Below, in pieces: positions 45,654 through 56,783 of a stretch of DNA of 64,000 nucleotides. The notes below the pieces were generated by a model that was not told the origin of the DNA, searched no databases, and worked only from the letters and a program-made list of their open reading frames with translations. The DNA lies in NCBI GenBank assembly GCA_003586115.2, contig QVOM02000126.1:3751491-3815490 (forward strand), read 5' to 3'. The stretch's first letter is position 1. Every line of letters begins with the position of its first letter. The DNA is from Salvator merianae (Eukaryota; Chordata; Lepidosauria; Squamata; Teiidae). The position numbers were made by a program, and so were the translations under genes.

Positions 45654-46791
45654 TGACTGCATAAAGATTCAGCCAACAGATATCCAGCCGGACATCTTCA
45701 GTTACTTGCTGCATATCATGTATACCGGGAAAGGCCCGAAGCAGATGGTGAACCACGCCCGGCTGGAGGAGGGCATCCGTTTCCTGCACGCCGACTATCT
45801 CTCCCGCCTGGCCATCGAAATGAATCAGATGCTGTCTTCGGAATCGGTGCAGTCTTCGAACCTGTATGGGATTCAGATCTCCACCACGCACAAATCTGTC
45901 AAGGAGAGCCTGCAATCAAAAGAAAGCTTAACGAGTCTGGGCAGCAGAGCTGCAAGCCAAAGCGACCACCCTCAGCTTCAGCTATCCTTGGCCATCGGCC
46001 TCGACGATGGCTCTCTGGACCAGCAGATTTCCCATCCTTCCGTCCAGGCAGCTGGGAAGTCGTCAGAGGACGTCGCAAACCCACCCGTAACCATTAAACA
46101 GGAGAAAAGTGACCGCGAACCGGTGACGTCCCAGAGCCTGATGTCCTCCTCACCTGATGTCGGTGGCCCAGCCTTTTCCAAAACGAACCTCAAAGTCCAT
46201 TTGTGTCAATACTGCGGGGAACGTTTTGAGTCCCGAAGCAACTTGCGCGAACACCTGTTCACCCACGTGTCGGGGTCGCTGCCCTTCGGCGTCCCGACCT
46301 CGATTCTGGAAAGCAGCAGCCTCGGCCAGCTGCAGCCTCTCGGCGAAAGCCGCGAAGTGACCGAAAGTCACCGGGTTGGCTCCTTCCCTCGGAAGGACGA
46401 GCGGCATTCAGAGCATGCCGCACACGGCGGCCTGGAACCCTTACCCATCAGCCAGCTGTCCCTCGTCTCCAAAGACTCGGAGCCGGTGGAGTTAAACTGC
46501 AACTTTTCCTTTTCTAGGAAGCGGAAGATCAGCTGCACCATCTGTGGCCACAAGTTTCTCCGAAAGAGCCAGCTCTTGGAGCATATGTACGCGCACAAGG
46601 GCAAACACTTCAAATTTAGCCGATGCCAGAGGCTTGGCACCGCAGTGCTCCCCAAGTTTCAGCCCTACGGCAACACGTGGACACAGAGTTTGGTGAAAAG
46701 TGCCACCCTCTCGCAGGCTCATATCGATTCCCCAAATATGTTGGATCCCGACCTCTCCCAAGAGAACATCGACACCATTCTAGTTGAATAG
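45654..46791 (+). CDS. ZBTB25: ZBTB25, second coding exon (rest of BTB, two fingers)
   Basis: Completes a 436-aa protein (human 435). It supplies the second half of the BTB domain ([20 protein letters not shown], to ~105), a linker with the SUMO-type IKQE near 204-207, and two C2H2 fingers. Finger 1 is C242, C245, H258, H262; finger 2 is C352, C355, H368, H372. The chain ends ENIDTILVE, as the vertebrate orthologues do. The acceptor TTTCAAGCAG precedes the exon and phase 2 is kept. This exon is GC-rich at third positions compared with AT-rich ZBTB1, a local composition difference rather than a sign of transfer. Confidence 0.97.
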
Positions 46792-47296
46792 CGCCTCTCT
46801 TTCCCGTTCTCTCTCTCGCATGTGTTTTTAGCCTTTGTTTCTCCTCTTTAGGTGGGATCTAAATCTAGATGTGGGGTGTAAATCTAGGACATCTGGGGAC
46901 AAGCATAGCTTTGCATGTGGCACGTTCTAGATCAGCCGTCACAATCTGGAACCCTGCAGGCAGCTTGGACTGCATCTCTTGTCAGCTTCCTTTGGCACAG
47001 GTGACAGCTGTCATGCTAGAGCACAAGCCCATTTTAGGACCTGATGTCTAGTGATAATAGACTCAGGGAGTAAAACTTGCAAAAGCCCTTATCTGCAGTC
47101 CGTGATTAAATGAATAAGAAAAGAATGAAACCGGGGCGTAGTTCTGACCGGATGGTGCAGGATCAGAAAAACAAAAGGTCAGACAGCAATATACAAAACA
47201 CTCTCACAAGTAAACATATTCAAATGACTAATAAAAGGAGAGACACAAGTAGAGCTTATTTTAGGGTTAGGTTATCTGAATTACCAAACATGTTTT

Positions 47297-47302
47297 AATA
47301 AA
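47297..47302 (+). terminator. Candidate ZBTB25 polyadenylation signal, proximal
   Basis: AATAAA ~506 nt after the stop codon. Confidence 0.4.
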
Positions 47303-47609
47303 GAATGCTAAGCAAAATATATATGGACAGATGATTTTGGACTAGACAGACTACTTTTGAGAATACATGAGATTTGCTGAGAAAAGGCCTGATATATATG
47401 ATAGCTCTAAGGAGTATACAGTATACATTTTGATAGGATATATTTATTTTGGTCCCACGTTTTGTATAGTTTGGGTTGACTTCAGTGTATAACGTTGTGA
47501 TTATTTTAGTTTTTCATACACTATTTTAGTTCTTTTTGGACATCAAGGGCACTGAAGAAGAAGCAAGTGGAACACAGTGGACCTGTCTGCCTCACTTATA
47601 GAAGAATAC

Positions 47610-47744
47610 TAGTGGCGCCCCCATCGCTTTAAGGGTGGGTGTTCGGAATCTGCAGGAAGGGAGTGATCGCTCTTTGCAGGGCCTCCGGGCCTCCGTACTG
47701 TCACAGTTCCGAACACCCACCCTTAAAGCGACAGGTTGCTACTG
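47610..47744. mobile_element. hAT MITE, short copy
   Basis: TAGTGGCGCCCCCATCGCTTT and the inverted AAGCGACAGGTTGCTACTG bound 135 bp of the family seen at 25298. Flanks AAGAATAC (47602-47609) and AAGAATAA (47745-47752) agree at 7 of 8 bases. Confidence 0.8.
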
Positions 47745-47997
47745 AAGAATAATTATCCATTTGGTCTTGAAATGGGGACCTTCTCTCTGCATTATGGGTT
47801 ATATATTATTATCTTTCATCAGGATATTTTGCAGGCACATTGATCTCATGTTACACATTTCTGTTACTTTTGGCTGTGGTATGTAATCTGGATGTATTTG
47901 GTATACGTATCTCCACATTGTCCTATTCTTTGAATACCTTGACCTCTAAATAGCTTTGTATGTTGCTGTTTGATCCTTTTGTTTTCACTGTAGGCAA

Positions 47998-48003
47998 AAT
48001 AAA
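47998..48003 (+). terminator. Candidate ZBTB25 polyadenylation signal, distal
   Basis: AATAAA preceded by GGCAA, ~1.2 kb after the stop codon. Confidence 0.35.
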
Positions 48004-48589
48004 TCGGTTAGGGTGCCTTCATTCAATTTAAGATAGATTTGTTGAAGACATGTTACTGCATTAAGTGACAAGAAAACAACATGTCCCCTTTCCTTTCTCA
48101 CGCAGAAACTGAAATGAAACTTACTTAAGCCCTGGTGATGGCTTAAGTTCACAGCAGTAGGCTAGCTTAACTTAGCTGCGTGACCCATCTAGAGAACCCC
48201 AAAGGAGCCAGCAATGGACTTTCAAAACAGTGAACCTGCATGGGGAGAAACCTCCAGCTTCGACCCCACCCCACCCCTCACTGGCTGCCCCTACATCCAA
48301 GCTCTCCCTGCTAGTCCTGTCCCAGCTCGACTGTATCACTGTGCCCAGCGTCTGTAAGGATTCTTTTTTGCTGCTGAAACGAAGAAGTTTGGGAATTGCA
48401 GCTGAAACGCCCCTGACCATTTCCTGATCTGGACTTTTGCCTGATGGTAGGACTGGTCCAAGTGTCATATGATCATCTTATAGTTTTACTACTACCCTAC
48501 TATTTCATAGAGTATCACCTCTAAAGGATTTTGCTCCCTTCCATCCTATTAAAGCTTACAAGTCTTCAAGGATGAGCATAGCCAGAGGG
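48004..48589. other. Intergenic, nothing recognised
   Basis: No gene or clear repeat was identified in this stretch. Confidence 0.35.
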
Positions 48590-49705
48590 TCATCTGTTCT
48601 CATTAACTTGATGCATCTAAAGAAAGAAGCACATTCTGGACTGCAACAAAGGCATCTTGTTAATTACACGTGCCACTGATTTACGTGGCACCAATTTGTC
48701 AGTGGTCCCACGGGTAGCCCATTCTGAACAGGCGTTGGGCGGGGGTGATTTTAGGGCCTATTCCCCAGCATTGGAGCTGATAAGGAGGAGTGGTGCCAGG
48801 GATCAGGAGAGGTAGAGCTAACGGTAGGCGAGACTGTTAAGGTTGCAGTTGTGTGCAAACTAGGCTTGTGCCAAATCTTTGACATGATTGAACCACATAG
48901 AAAGGCTAAGGATGGTTGGGTGCTTCTCACTCACAAATCTGACCTCTGTGGCACCTAGAGCCAGGTAGTGCACAGGAGAACCCTGCAGAAATTGAGAAAC
49001 TGACCGGTACTGTTGTCCAGGTGATGGCAGCCATTACTGCCACCTTTGTAGGTGGAGCCAGTGCAGAGAGCCTCAGTGTGCTTGCATGGTGCGTTGTGCA
49101 CGTATGACGTGGCTCTGCCCATAGAGATGGCAGTAATGGCAGTTGCTGGGAGGTCAACAGTGCAGGTGCTCAGCTTCTGCAGGGCTCACCTATGCTTACC
49201 GAATTCTAGGCACTGTAGAGGGGCCGGTTGTCTTGTGTGAAATACCCAGCAGTCTGTCGCCTCCACGTGGTTTGCAGCAGTGGCTCGTTGCTTTAAGGGT
49301 AGGTGTTCGGAACCCACGGGAAGGGGGGGCGCTGTTCACGGAGGACCCTTAAAGCGACAGGCCGCTGCTGATGGTGATCATGTCCACCTGAAAATGGACA
49401 CCACTGAACATTGTGGATTATACACATATCAGGCAACCCTGAATTGAAAGGCAAAAGGAAAAGTTGGTGCAAACTATGAGCTGCTTGATATTACAAAGTG
49501 CTGCCCTGGGGTACGAGCGGGGGGAACAGACCCTTAAATCTCCCCATCCGGTCCTTGTTCAGGTTAGGCTACTTGTGGGACCATTTACATATTTGTGCCA
49601 CATAAATCACTGGCACATGTAATTAATAAGATGCTTTTGTTGCATCCCTATAACATGTTTTTTTCTTTAGATGCTCTGAATTAGCTAGAGAGGATGCTTT
49701 AAAGT
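48590..49705. mobile_element. Long palindromic fold-back element
   Basis: The left arm (GCATCTAAAGAAAGAAGC, GCATCTTGTTAATTACACGTG, TCAGTGGTCCCAC) is mirrored at the right end up to ~49690. Inner arms also pair: CCCTGCAGAAATTGAG...GGCAGCCATTACTGCCACC near 48980-49045 and their inverse near 49120-49190. No transposase frame. A small hAT MITE sits in the right half. Confidence 0.75.
49275..49370. mobile_element. hAT MITE, shortest copy, inside the fold-back
   Basis: CAGCAGTGGCTCGTTGCTTTAAGGG at the left and CCCTTAAAGCGACAGGCCGCTGCTG at the right belong to the 25298 family. The target duplication is unclear. Confidence 0.7.
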
Positions 49706-50580
49706 GGTCTTCTATGCACCAGCTCCAATATCCCTTTCACACCCTTTTGCTGGGGCAACTGATAGCACTCAACAAAGTGGGAGTTGTCACATTTTGTTGG
49801 TGTTTGCCTTGCAGATACCTGACAAATTTCCAGTAGGTGGGAGAACAAACTGGTATTATCTTAATCTCCCCTAGGGTCATGAACCTGAGGTTAGGACTGT
49901 ACCCTAGGAATAGTTAAAATACATTAAGATTTCTGTGTCTATTTTTACTGCTTTTAGTAGTGCCATAGAGCCTGAGTTAGGCATAAAATATGTTGTGCTC
50001 ATTTATCTTGTTTTTAATTTATAGTTTTTTGACTTGGTGAGAACTTTAGTTTTGAAAGTAAGGGTGCAAATTTCTTCAATATATAAGAGTTAGCAAGTAT
50101 TGATTAACCTTTTTTGACCATTTAAGAAGGTTATTCATCTGTTATATCTTATTTATTAGCCAGCAGACTATATCTTTAGATAATGTCTGCTGGTATATTT
50201 ACTTGCATTATCCAAAAGGAAAGGTATTTTTGACCATTCTTTTTGTTTATATCAAAATACATTCCATTAATGTGTATGTATGCAATAAATCAGAATTTGG
50301 GAAATGCCCTTTTTTTGGAGTAGTACTCCCATGTTCCCTAGCAAAAGTGATAGAAAACAAAAACAACCAAAATAACATCAATAATGTATGAAAGCCAGTA
50401 CAAAGGCTCCAAAACTAGATTTTAAAATGGTTATTCAGTTCTGTACCAGCTGGCTTTATTGTGTATATCCTCCTCAAAATAATTTTATATTAAAACCAGT
50501 CATGTACAATAAAAGCCCATCTAAGACAGGTCCGTCACTCTTACTATATATTCCATCTATCTTGAATAATTCCATAATAC
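49706..50580. other. AT-rich intergenic, nothing recognised
   Basis: No gene or clear repeat was identified. Confidence 0.35.
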
Positions 50581-50683
50581 TAGGGTTACCATATGGAAAA
50601 GAGGACAGCTCCTGTGCTTTTAATAGTGGTACAGAAAAAAAATATAAACAGGTGATTTCTGTCTTTTCTGTATGATGACCCTA
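50581..50683. mobile_element. Small hAT-type MITE
   Basis: TAGGGTTACCATATGG and the inverted TATGATGACCCTA bound 103 bp. Flanks CATAATAC and AATAGTAC agree at 6 of 8 bases. Confidence 0.6.
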
Positions 50684-50753
50684 AATAGTACTCCTATCTG
50701 CTCTCCTCTCCTTTCTGGAAGAAACTGCTCAGGTTTTTTGCTTCTTTAGCTTA

Positions 50754-50800
50754 CATAAGAGAACATAAGAGGAGCCCTGCAGGATCAGGCCATTTTATCC
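50754..50800 (-). mobile_element. CR1-type LINE tail fragment
   Basis: ACATAAGAGAACATAAGAGG followed by AGCCCTGCAGGATCAGGCC. Short 3'-end fragment of the octamer family. Confidence 0.65.
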
Positions 50801-51239
50801 TTAAAATTTTATCCTCAAAGCTTAACATCTGCTTTGATGGGCAACAGCTATATAGGCTTTCGAACAGAGGAAGACTTATGCCATTATCTGGCAAATGATC
50901 CTTTGAACTTGTGACCTTCTGTGTCCACGGCAATCAGTTGTTCTGGCCCTGAGCATAGTTACCTCTCGTGTTTGTGCATTGGAGCAGTCTGAGAAGCAGA
51001 AACCAGGTAGACCATGTTCAAATGGAACTTGCCTGCATTTACACTTCAGTGCAGCCTAAGTAACCTGCTATGTATCGATGGTCTTGATTGCCACAGCTGG
51101 CATCATAGGAACCTCACCTGAGCCAATGGGACTTGTAGAACCAGATTGTGACCTGCTGGACCAGTGTGAAGTTCAGTTGGAACTGTTTCAGTCACCTGTG
51201 CAGATCAGTTCACTTTGATTTGCGCTGAAGTGCCTCACA
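50801..51239. other. Intergenic, probably decayed LINE 5' sequence
   Basis: Lies directly upstream of the L2-like RT relic. No motif was recognised. Confidence 0.3.
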
Positions 51240-52085
51240 TGGGGTTGTGCACACTTCTATCTCACGCTCTTTAACATCTACATGAAGCCACTGGGAGAGG
51301 TCCTGAGGAGGTTTGGAGATGCAGATGACACCCAGCATCTGAATCGGGAGAGGCAGTTGAGGGGCTTGACAGGTGCTTGGAGGCAGTAATAAGCTGGATG
51401 GAAGTCAATAAATTGAAGCTGAATCCAGACAAGATGGAGGTTCTGTGTATCACAGAGCCTTCGCTCCATGAAGCAGGGAGGTGTCCTATTCTAAAGGGGG
51501 CTGCACTGACCTGGAAGGGACGGGGGCAAAATCTGAGGATGTTTCTGGATTATGTGCTGATGCTTGAAGCTCAGGTGGAGGAACTGGCCAGAAGTGCCTT
51601 TCTTCCAGCGATGGCTGGTTTGCCAGCTATGGCCCTTTCTGGACAGAGACAATTTCACCACAGTAATCCATGCCCTAGTAACTTCCACACTGGACTACTG
51701 ACATGTGCTCTGTGTGGGGCTGCCCTTGAAGATGGTTTGGAAGCTGCAGCTGGTGCTGACTGCAACAGCCAACCTGGTGACAGGAACGACTGGCCAGACA
51801 CACATCAGGTCAGCCCTAAAAGAACTGCACTGCCTGCCAGTTTGCTACAGAGCCCAGCTCAAGGTGTTAACATGAATGTATAAGGTCCTAAATGGCTTGG
51901 TCCCATATATTTCAATTATGCCTCCTATAAAGACCTGCTGGTGCCTTAAGATCTGCAGTGGGAGGGCTTTCTTGACTGTATCATCACTCTCAGTAGTTAA
52001 AGGGGTGGAGCCATGTGAGAGGGCCTGCTCGGTGATAGCCCCCAGATTATGGAATAGGCTTCTCTCTAAGTCCAAGTTGTAAGAG
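51240..52085 (+). mobile_element. L2-like LINE reverse transcriptase relic
   Basis: The plus-strand translation shows NIYMKPLGEVL and a GDADDTQ active-site remnant near 51315-51335. SWMEVNKLKLNPDKMEVL follows, then LEAQVEELARSAF and CALCGAALEDG. Near 51880-52075 come YKVLNGLVPYI and SVIAPRLWNRL. The order matches L2-type ORF2. Frameshifts and stops break it. Confidence 0.85.
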
Positions 52086-52102
52086 GCAAGGGACCATTAG
52101 AG

Positions 52103-52620
52103 AGAACATAAGAACATAAAAGGAGCCTTGCTGGATCAGGCCATGGCCCATCTAGTCCAGCATTCTGTTTCACACAGTGGGCCACCAATTGCTTCTGGGC
52201 ATTCTCAAGCAGAATAAAATGCAAAACTTTCACCTGCTCTTGACTCCCCACAAATGGTTTTACAGACATCCTGCCTGTCTTTCCAACCTGGAGGCAGTAC
52301 CTAGGCATCCATTCTAGTAGCCATAGATACACCTGACCTCCATGAACTTGTCCAATCCATTCTTAAAGCTATCCAGGCTGACTGCTCTCACCACCTCTTC
52401 TGGTAATAAATACCATAGACCAATGACCCGCTGGCTGAAAATATACCTTCCTTTGTCGGTCCTAAGTCTCCTGCCCATCAGCTTCATAGAGTGTCCCCTG
52501 GTCCTGGTGTTGTGTGATAAAAGAAAATATTTTTTCTCTGTCCATCTATTCCATACTCTGCATGATTTTACTTCAGTCAGGTCTCCTCTTAAATGCCATT
52601 TTTCAAGGCTGAAGAGGCCA
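52103..52620 (-). mobile_element. CR1-type LINE 3' end, longest octamer-family copy
   Basis: AGAACATAAGAACATAAAAGG then GATCAGGCCATGGCCC, TCCAGCATTCTGTTTCAC, GGAGGCAGTACCTAGGC, TTCTTAAAGCTATCCAGGC, and on to CTGGTCCTGGTGTTGTGTG and TCAAGGCTGAAGAGGCC. It extends ~500 bp from the tail. Confidence 0.8.
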
Positions 52621-53384
52621 AGACATGGGACTTTTGCTCAGACTGGGACCATCTTAGCTATAGGACAAACGCAGTCACCCCTCCCACACACACCTTGATC
52701 CTTGACTCTATTCTTCAACACTGCTTCCCACCAAAAACTTCTCTTTGTGCAACAAGATGGCTCAATCCTATTAGCATGCAACAGGGGGACCCTGCTTGCA
52801 CAGGACTGTGATCTTGGTTTAAGGGCTCGTGAGCTTAAACCAACAAGAATATGCTAATATGGGTACCCAAACTGATAGCTGATTTAATAATCGCAGTTGT
52901 TCATCTGATCTGGAAAACTTGAATGTTCAGAAATCTTTTGCTTTCCCCAACTTTTTCCGGACATCTGGCCCCAAAGTTAGGAGCGTATATCAGCAAGGGC
53001 GTTTTCAATGTCTTTTGGCTCCACCCAATCCCATTGCCTTGGGTCTCCCCAAAAGTCCACTCCATCTTTTCCACCAGACCAGACTCTGCTCCTTGGCTTG
53101 TGCGAGGGTCCTGCAAGAAAAGCAAAACGTTGGTCCGTCCCTGCAAAGAAGCTGAACCTTGTGCACATGCTATATGAGTGGGTTGCTGCTTCGTGAAGGT
53201 TTTTGCTGAAATCACTGCTGAAGTCACTGTTGGCCTGTAAGAAGAGGTTTGAGATGCCTCCTCCACTCTTAGTGCTTGGGTGAGTGTGTTGGTGAGTGTT
53301 TTGGCAACCCAGTCCCACTTTTTATACTACAAAGCCCATCCCTGATCAAGAGAAGACCCCGGGAAAGGTATAATAGTAGGCATT
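52621..53384. other. Intergenic, nothing recognised
   Basis: No gene or repeat family assigned. Confidence 0.35.
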
Positions 53385-53575
53385 GCCTAAAGGTTGGAAG
53401 GGCAGGCAGGATGCCTCCAAAGGCCATTTGCAGGGAGTCCAGAGTGGGTGAAAGTTTTGCCTTCATCTTCTGCTTAAGAAAGCCAGAAGCAATTGGTGGG
53501 CCACTGTGTGAGACAAGATGTTGGGCTGCATGAGCTGTGGCCTGATCCAGCAGGACTCCTCTTATGCTTTTATTC
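53385..53575 (+). mobile_element. CR1-type LINE 3' end, octamer-tail family
   Basis: GGCAGGATGCCTCCAAAGGCC, TGGGCCACTGTGTGAGAC, GCCTGATCCAGCAGGACTCC and a decayed TCTTATGCTTTTATTC tail, in sense orientation. Confidence 0.7.
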
Positions 53576-53654
53576 CGCTCTCTGCTTTCCTAAGCCTGTT
53601 TTTTCCTTCTCTCACCCGTTTCACGTTTACATTAAAGCTTTCCCTGTATTACGC

Positions 53655-53872
53655 CTCCCTTCACCTGGCAACTGGTCCTAGCTGGACGTTGCCACAGCCA
53701 CTATCTTGACAATCGAGCCTGTCCTGGGCAGGCCTTTTGCACTTTGAGTGTTGTTGGCCCAGTTCAGGGCTGTTCTAGCACTCGCAATGTGAATGGCCGC
53801 CACACCACTGGGTCTTTACTAGCCTAGGGTGGTATTGTTATAGCATTCTAGGCTGCTCAGTATGAAAAGGCT
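53655..53872. mobile_element. Harbinger-like MITE, right-half fragment
   Basis: Aligns with the right half of 9520-9946 (GGCCTGCCCTGGTCAGGC..., TTTACCAGCCTGG...) and ends GTATGAAAAGGCTC. The left half is missing. Confidence 0.5.
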
Positions 53873-53984
53873 CAGGGTCTACTAATATGTATGGTAGTAA
53901 ACAACAGATGTATACAACAGAAGTCTTCTGTAAACAACAGAATGTAAACAACAGAAGTCTCCTGTAGTTGGTTATTTATTTTGA

Positions 53985-54420
53985 ATGCTTCTAAGCTGCT
54001 TTATAAATCAAGCAGCTTTATTTATTTGCATTTCCCCTCTTATACCCAGAGGTCTCAGAGAGGCTTATAACATTAAATACAGATAAACACTGCATGGTAC
54101 ACAGAGGAACAGACATGCCTCTTTAGCCAAGGGCCCAGGAAAAGAGGTGCATCTTCATCTGCCTCCTGAATGTATAGAGAGATGGTGCTTGATCTATCTC
54201 AGAGGAAAGGTCATTCCACAGTCTGGGTGCCATCACAGAGAGGGCCCTTCCACAGGTTCCCACAGTTAAGCCTGGCAAAGTGGTGGCAGTGCCAGAAAGG
54301 CCTCTCCAGCAGCTTAGTGCACAAACAGGTGTGTAAGGCAGGATGAGCCCCTTTAGATATTTGAGGCCCAAGCCATTTAGCGCTTTATAAGTCATAGTTA
54401 ATACCTTGAATTCTTCAGCA
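53985..54420 (-). mobile_element. L2-like LINE 3' end with ORF2 C-terminus
   Basis: Minus strand: TYKALNGLGLKYLKG, then VMAPRLWNDLSSEIDQ and FRRQMKMHLFSW, then a 3' UTR. It ends in CCTCTGAGACCTCTGGGTATAAGAGG and an ATAAATAAA-type tail. This copy links the hairpin tail seen across the window to the RT-coding family. Confidence 0.85.
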
Positions 54421-55379
54421 TGAATGCCATGAATTCAACTTCAAACATTTCAAAAAAAAGAAATCCACAGAAGCTTATAGGAATTTTTCTGCGTTGGACC
54501 AAAGACCTATTAATTAAAGCAACTCTTTTTGCCCTCGGAGCTGAAATACAAGTCAAGGCAGATTTGTTATTTCAAGTGAAATTTGATATTTCACTTTTTA
54601 GGATAGCAAACCCACAGGCAGCAGAGATCTACTAATTTGTCAGGGAATTTTAATATGACCAAAGGGGGAAAAAAATCAGTTGTTTTGAAATTTTATAGAA
54701 GGGGAAGCACATTACGAGCTCAGAAAAAATAAGGAGAAAAGAATCAAGGAAATGGGAGCTTGGCTGTGATGAAAAACTAGGGCCGTTTCTCAAGGTTCAA
54801 AGCTTGCATAAATAACATTGTAAGTCTTCAAACTGCTTTGACTGCAGTATTTCTAATTACTAGGAGTAACTGTAGCTTAGTGATTAAGTAACTGGTCATT
54901 TCCACAAGGTGTGTGTTTTCCTGTGCCTTCCTGGCTGTTCTTGACCCAGATTGAGCTATCTGGGACAAGAACAGAACAGCAGCCAGCGGCTGGTGCCAAG
55001 GACCCGGCTGCGTTATAGGCAGCCCATCCTGACGCAATTTTAGAAGTTGGGAATGAAAGTTCCCAGCCCCTACAGTTGCCGGCCAGGGCTGTTGAACTGT
55101 ATGCCAAGAAGCGAGCCTCTTCCCAGAGCCCAGTAAAATGGCACAAGCTCCTTATGCCCAGGTGCTGGTTTAGTCCACCATGGTAGCATGCTTTGCAGAA
55201 AGCTTTCAAACTGTTTCCCACTGGAGCTGATAACAGCACCAAGTTTTGTGCCATACGCTGCCCCAGTGCCCCTTCCCGTGTGGATGCAGGCGGCGTTCCA
55301 CGGGAGGCAAGGCCTCCTGGTAAACTGGGCTTCCATTGTGGCTGCTGGGTTGGTCCACCGGCCCAGTGTGGATGCAACC
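54421..55379. other. Intergenic, mostly unassigned
   Basis: A tRNA A-box-like TGTAGCTTAGTGATTAAG near 54871 could start a decayed SINE. Nothing else is recognised. Confidence 0.3.
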
Positions 55380-55485
55380 ATTGTATGGAAAGCAGAGGGT
55401 CTGGGTTTCATTGCCAGAAGAATGTAAAGGCAAACAATTTCTACATCTACCAAGAAAACTGCATGGATATGTCTGAATTGCTGAT
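55380..55485 (+). mobile_element. tRNA-headed SINE fragment
   Basis: GGTCTGGGTTTCATTGCCAG (decayed B box), AGGCAAACAATTTCTACATC and CCAAGAAAACTGCATGG match the SINE body at 9240-9300. Confidence 0.6.
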
Positions 55486-55838
55486 ATGAACTCATTGGTA
55501 CCACACAAGTACATTCTTAAATATATCACAGTTCCAGGAATTTATTGGCCAGAAGATGGCAGTCGTGCTCAAACAAAATAATTTCTGAAGGAGAGAACTA
55601 TGTGAATTTATCACTTACAAATGTTCAGGGATGGCAACCACTTTCCTCTCCTCCACCTCCCACCACAACTCCAAAGAATTATGTGACACATAAGGTGAGT
55701 CATTTCATTTTCTGGGGGCATTTTAAGCACATGTCAGAAGATCACAAAGAGGAGGCGGGAAAGTGTGTGTGCACACAGAGCGCGTCTATTGATGTGAGTT
55801 GAACAATAGCTGAATATCTCTTTTAGACTGCAGTATCA

Positions 55839-55985
55839 GGCCCATCTACACCTAAGTTTTAATCCAGCTTCAGTCCACTTTCAGAGTGACAGAACAGATC
55901 AGCAAAGCGACAAGCTGTTTCCTTTTGGCATTATCCAACTCAGAGGATCCTCTAGTTCAGCTAATGTGAAAAGAAAACAAAAGCT
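55839..55985. mobile_element. Palindromic MITE (TTTTAATCCAGCTTCAGTCC family), truncated
   Basis: GGCCCATCTACACCTAAG, then TTTTAATCCAGCTTCAGTCC, and the inner arms TATCCAACTCAGAGG...AGTTCAGCTAATG. The right terminus is missing. Confidence 0.65.
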
Positions 55986-56305
55986 GCTTTCCTAACACTG
56001 CCATCCAAATTCATGCTGTCCAAAGCTAGGCACACGCAAAAGTGAAACTATACAGTAAGGTGAAGAAGGAAGCAGTGGAAAAAGAACGCAGGAGAAACCG
56101 GAAACAGGCATTGCAGGTGTGCTGCGCAGGTTCAGCCAGGTTTTTTTGCAACTCCGCCTTCTGCTGTGGCGTTACAGCTACCAGTTGCATTATGTGGTAA
56201 TACGTGTTGCCTATAGCATTACACTGCTGAACCTCAAAAAAAACTAGCAAAGTAGCAAGATGTGGGGAGAAACTTCTTCCCATGAGCCCCCCTTTCCTGC
56301 AGCTG

Positions 56306-56360
56306 CTGTAAGAACATAAGACATCCCCTGCTGGATCCGACCTGCAGTTCAAATTGCCCT
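56306..56360 (-). mobile_element. CR1-type LINE tail fragment
   Basis: GTAAGAACATAAGACATCCCC followed by TGCTGGATCCGACC. A short 3'-end piece of the octamer family. Confidence 0.6.
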
Positions 56361-56783
56361 GTCCAAAAATTCAAGTCAGACTGGGGGCCGGGGGGGGGGG
56401 GAGTTGCCAGCATGCAGAGGGCTTCAAATACTAATGAACTGGCATGTGCCAGTGCTGGAAACTTTCACCTGCTCCTGGTGCCACTGGTTACTGATGGATG
56501 TAACTCCTATCGTACGAGCCCAGCTTTTTGCCAGGAGGGCAGCAAGCAATTTGGGAATGCTTGGCTTGGCCGTTATTTATTGCTGCACCCTGTACATGTT
56601 TTTGGTCTCAGACTGCTTGGTATGAAAAACCCATTTTGCATTTTTGCCAGGGGACTTTCCATACTAGTTGTGAGGTGCCTGGACCAAAGGAGCAGGAAAA
56701 ATTCTGTATGGCTCTCTAATCCACAAGCCTTTACTATTTTAGAAGTCGTTTTTGCCATTTGCAAAAGAAAATGCAAAGACTTC

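Larger units (their letters stand above)
46792..48003 (+). other. ZBTB25: Probable ZBTB25 3' UTR region
   Basis: Follows the stop. AATAAA occurs at 47297-47302 and 47998-48003. If the distal site is used, the hAT MITE at 47610 lies in the UTR. Confidence 0.45.

Noticed and set aside
51377..51883. 168-codon frame as a cellular gene
   Set aside because: It matches L2-type ORF2 motifs and continues as broken RT sequence on both sides.
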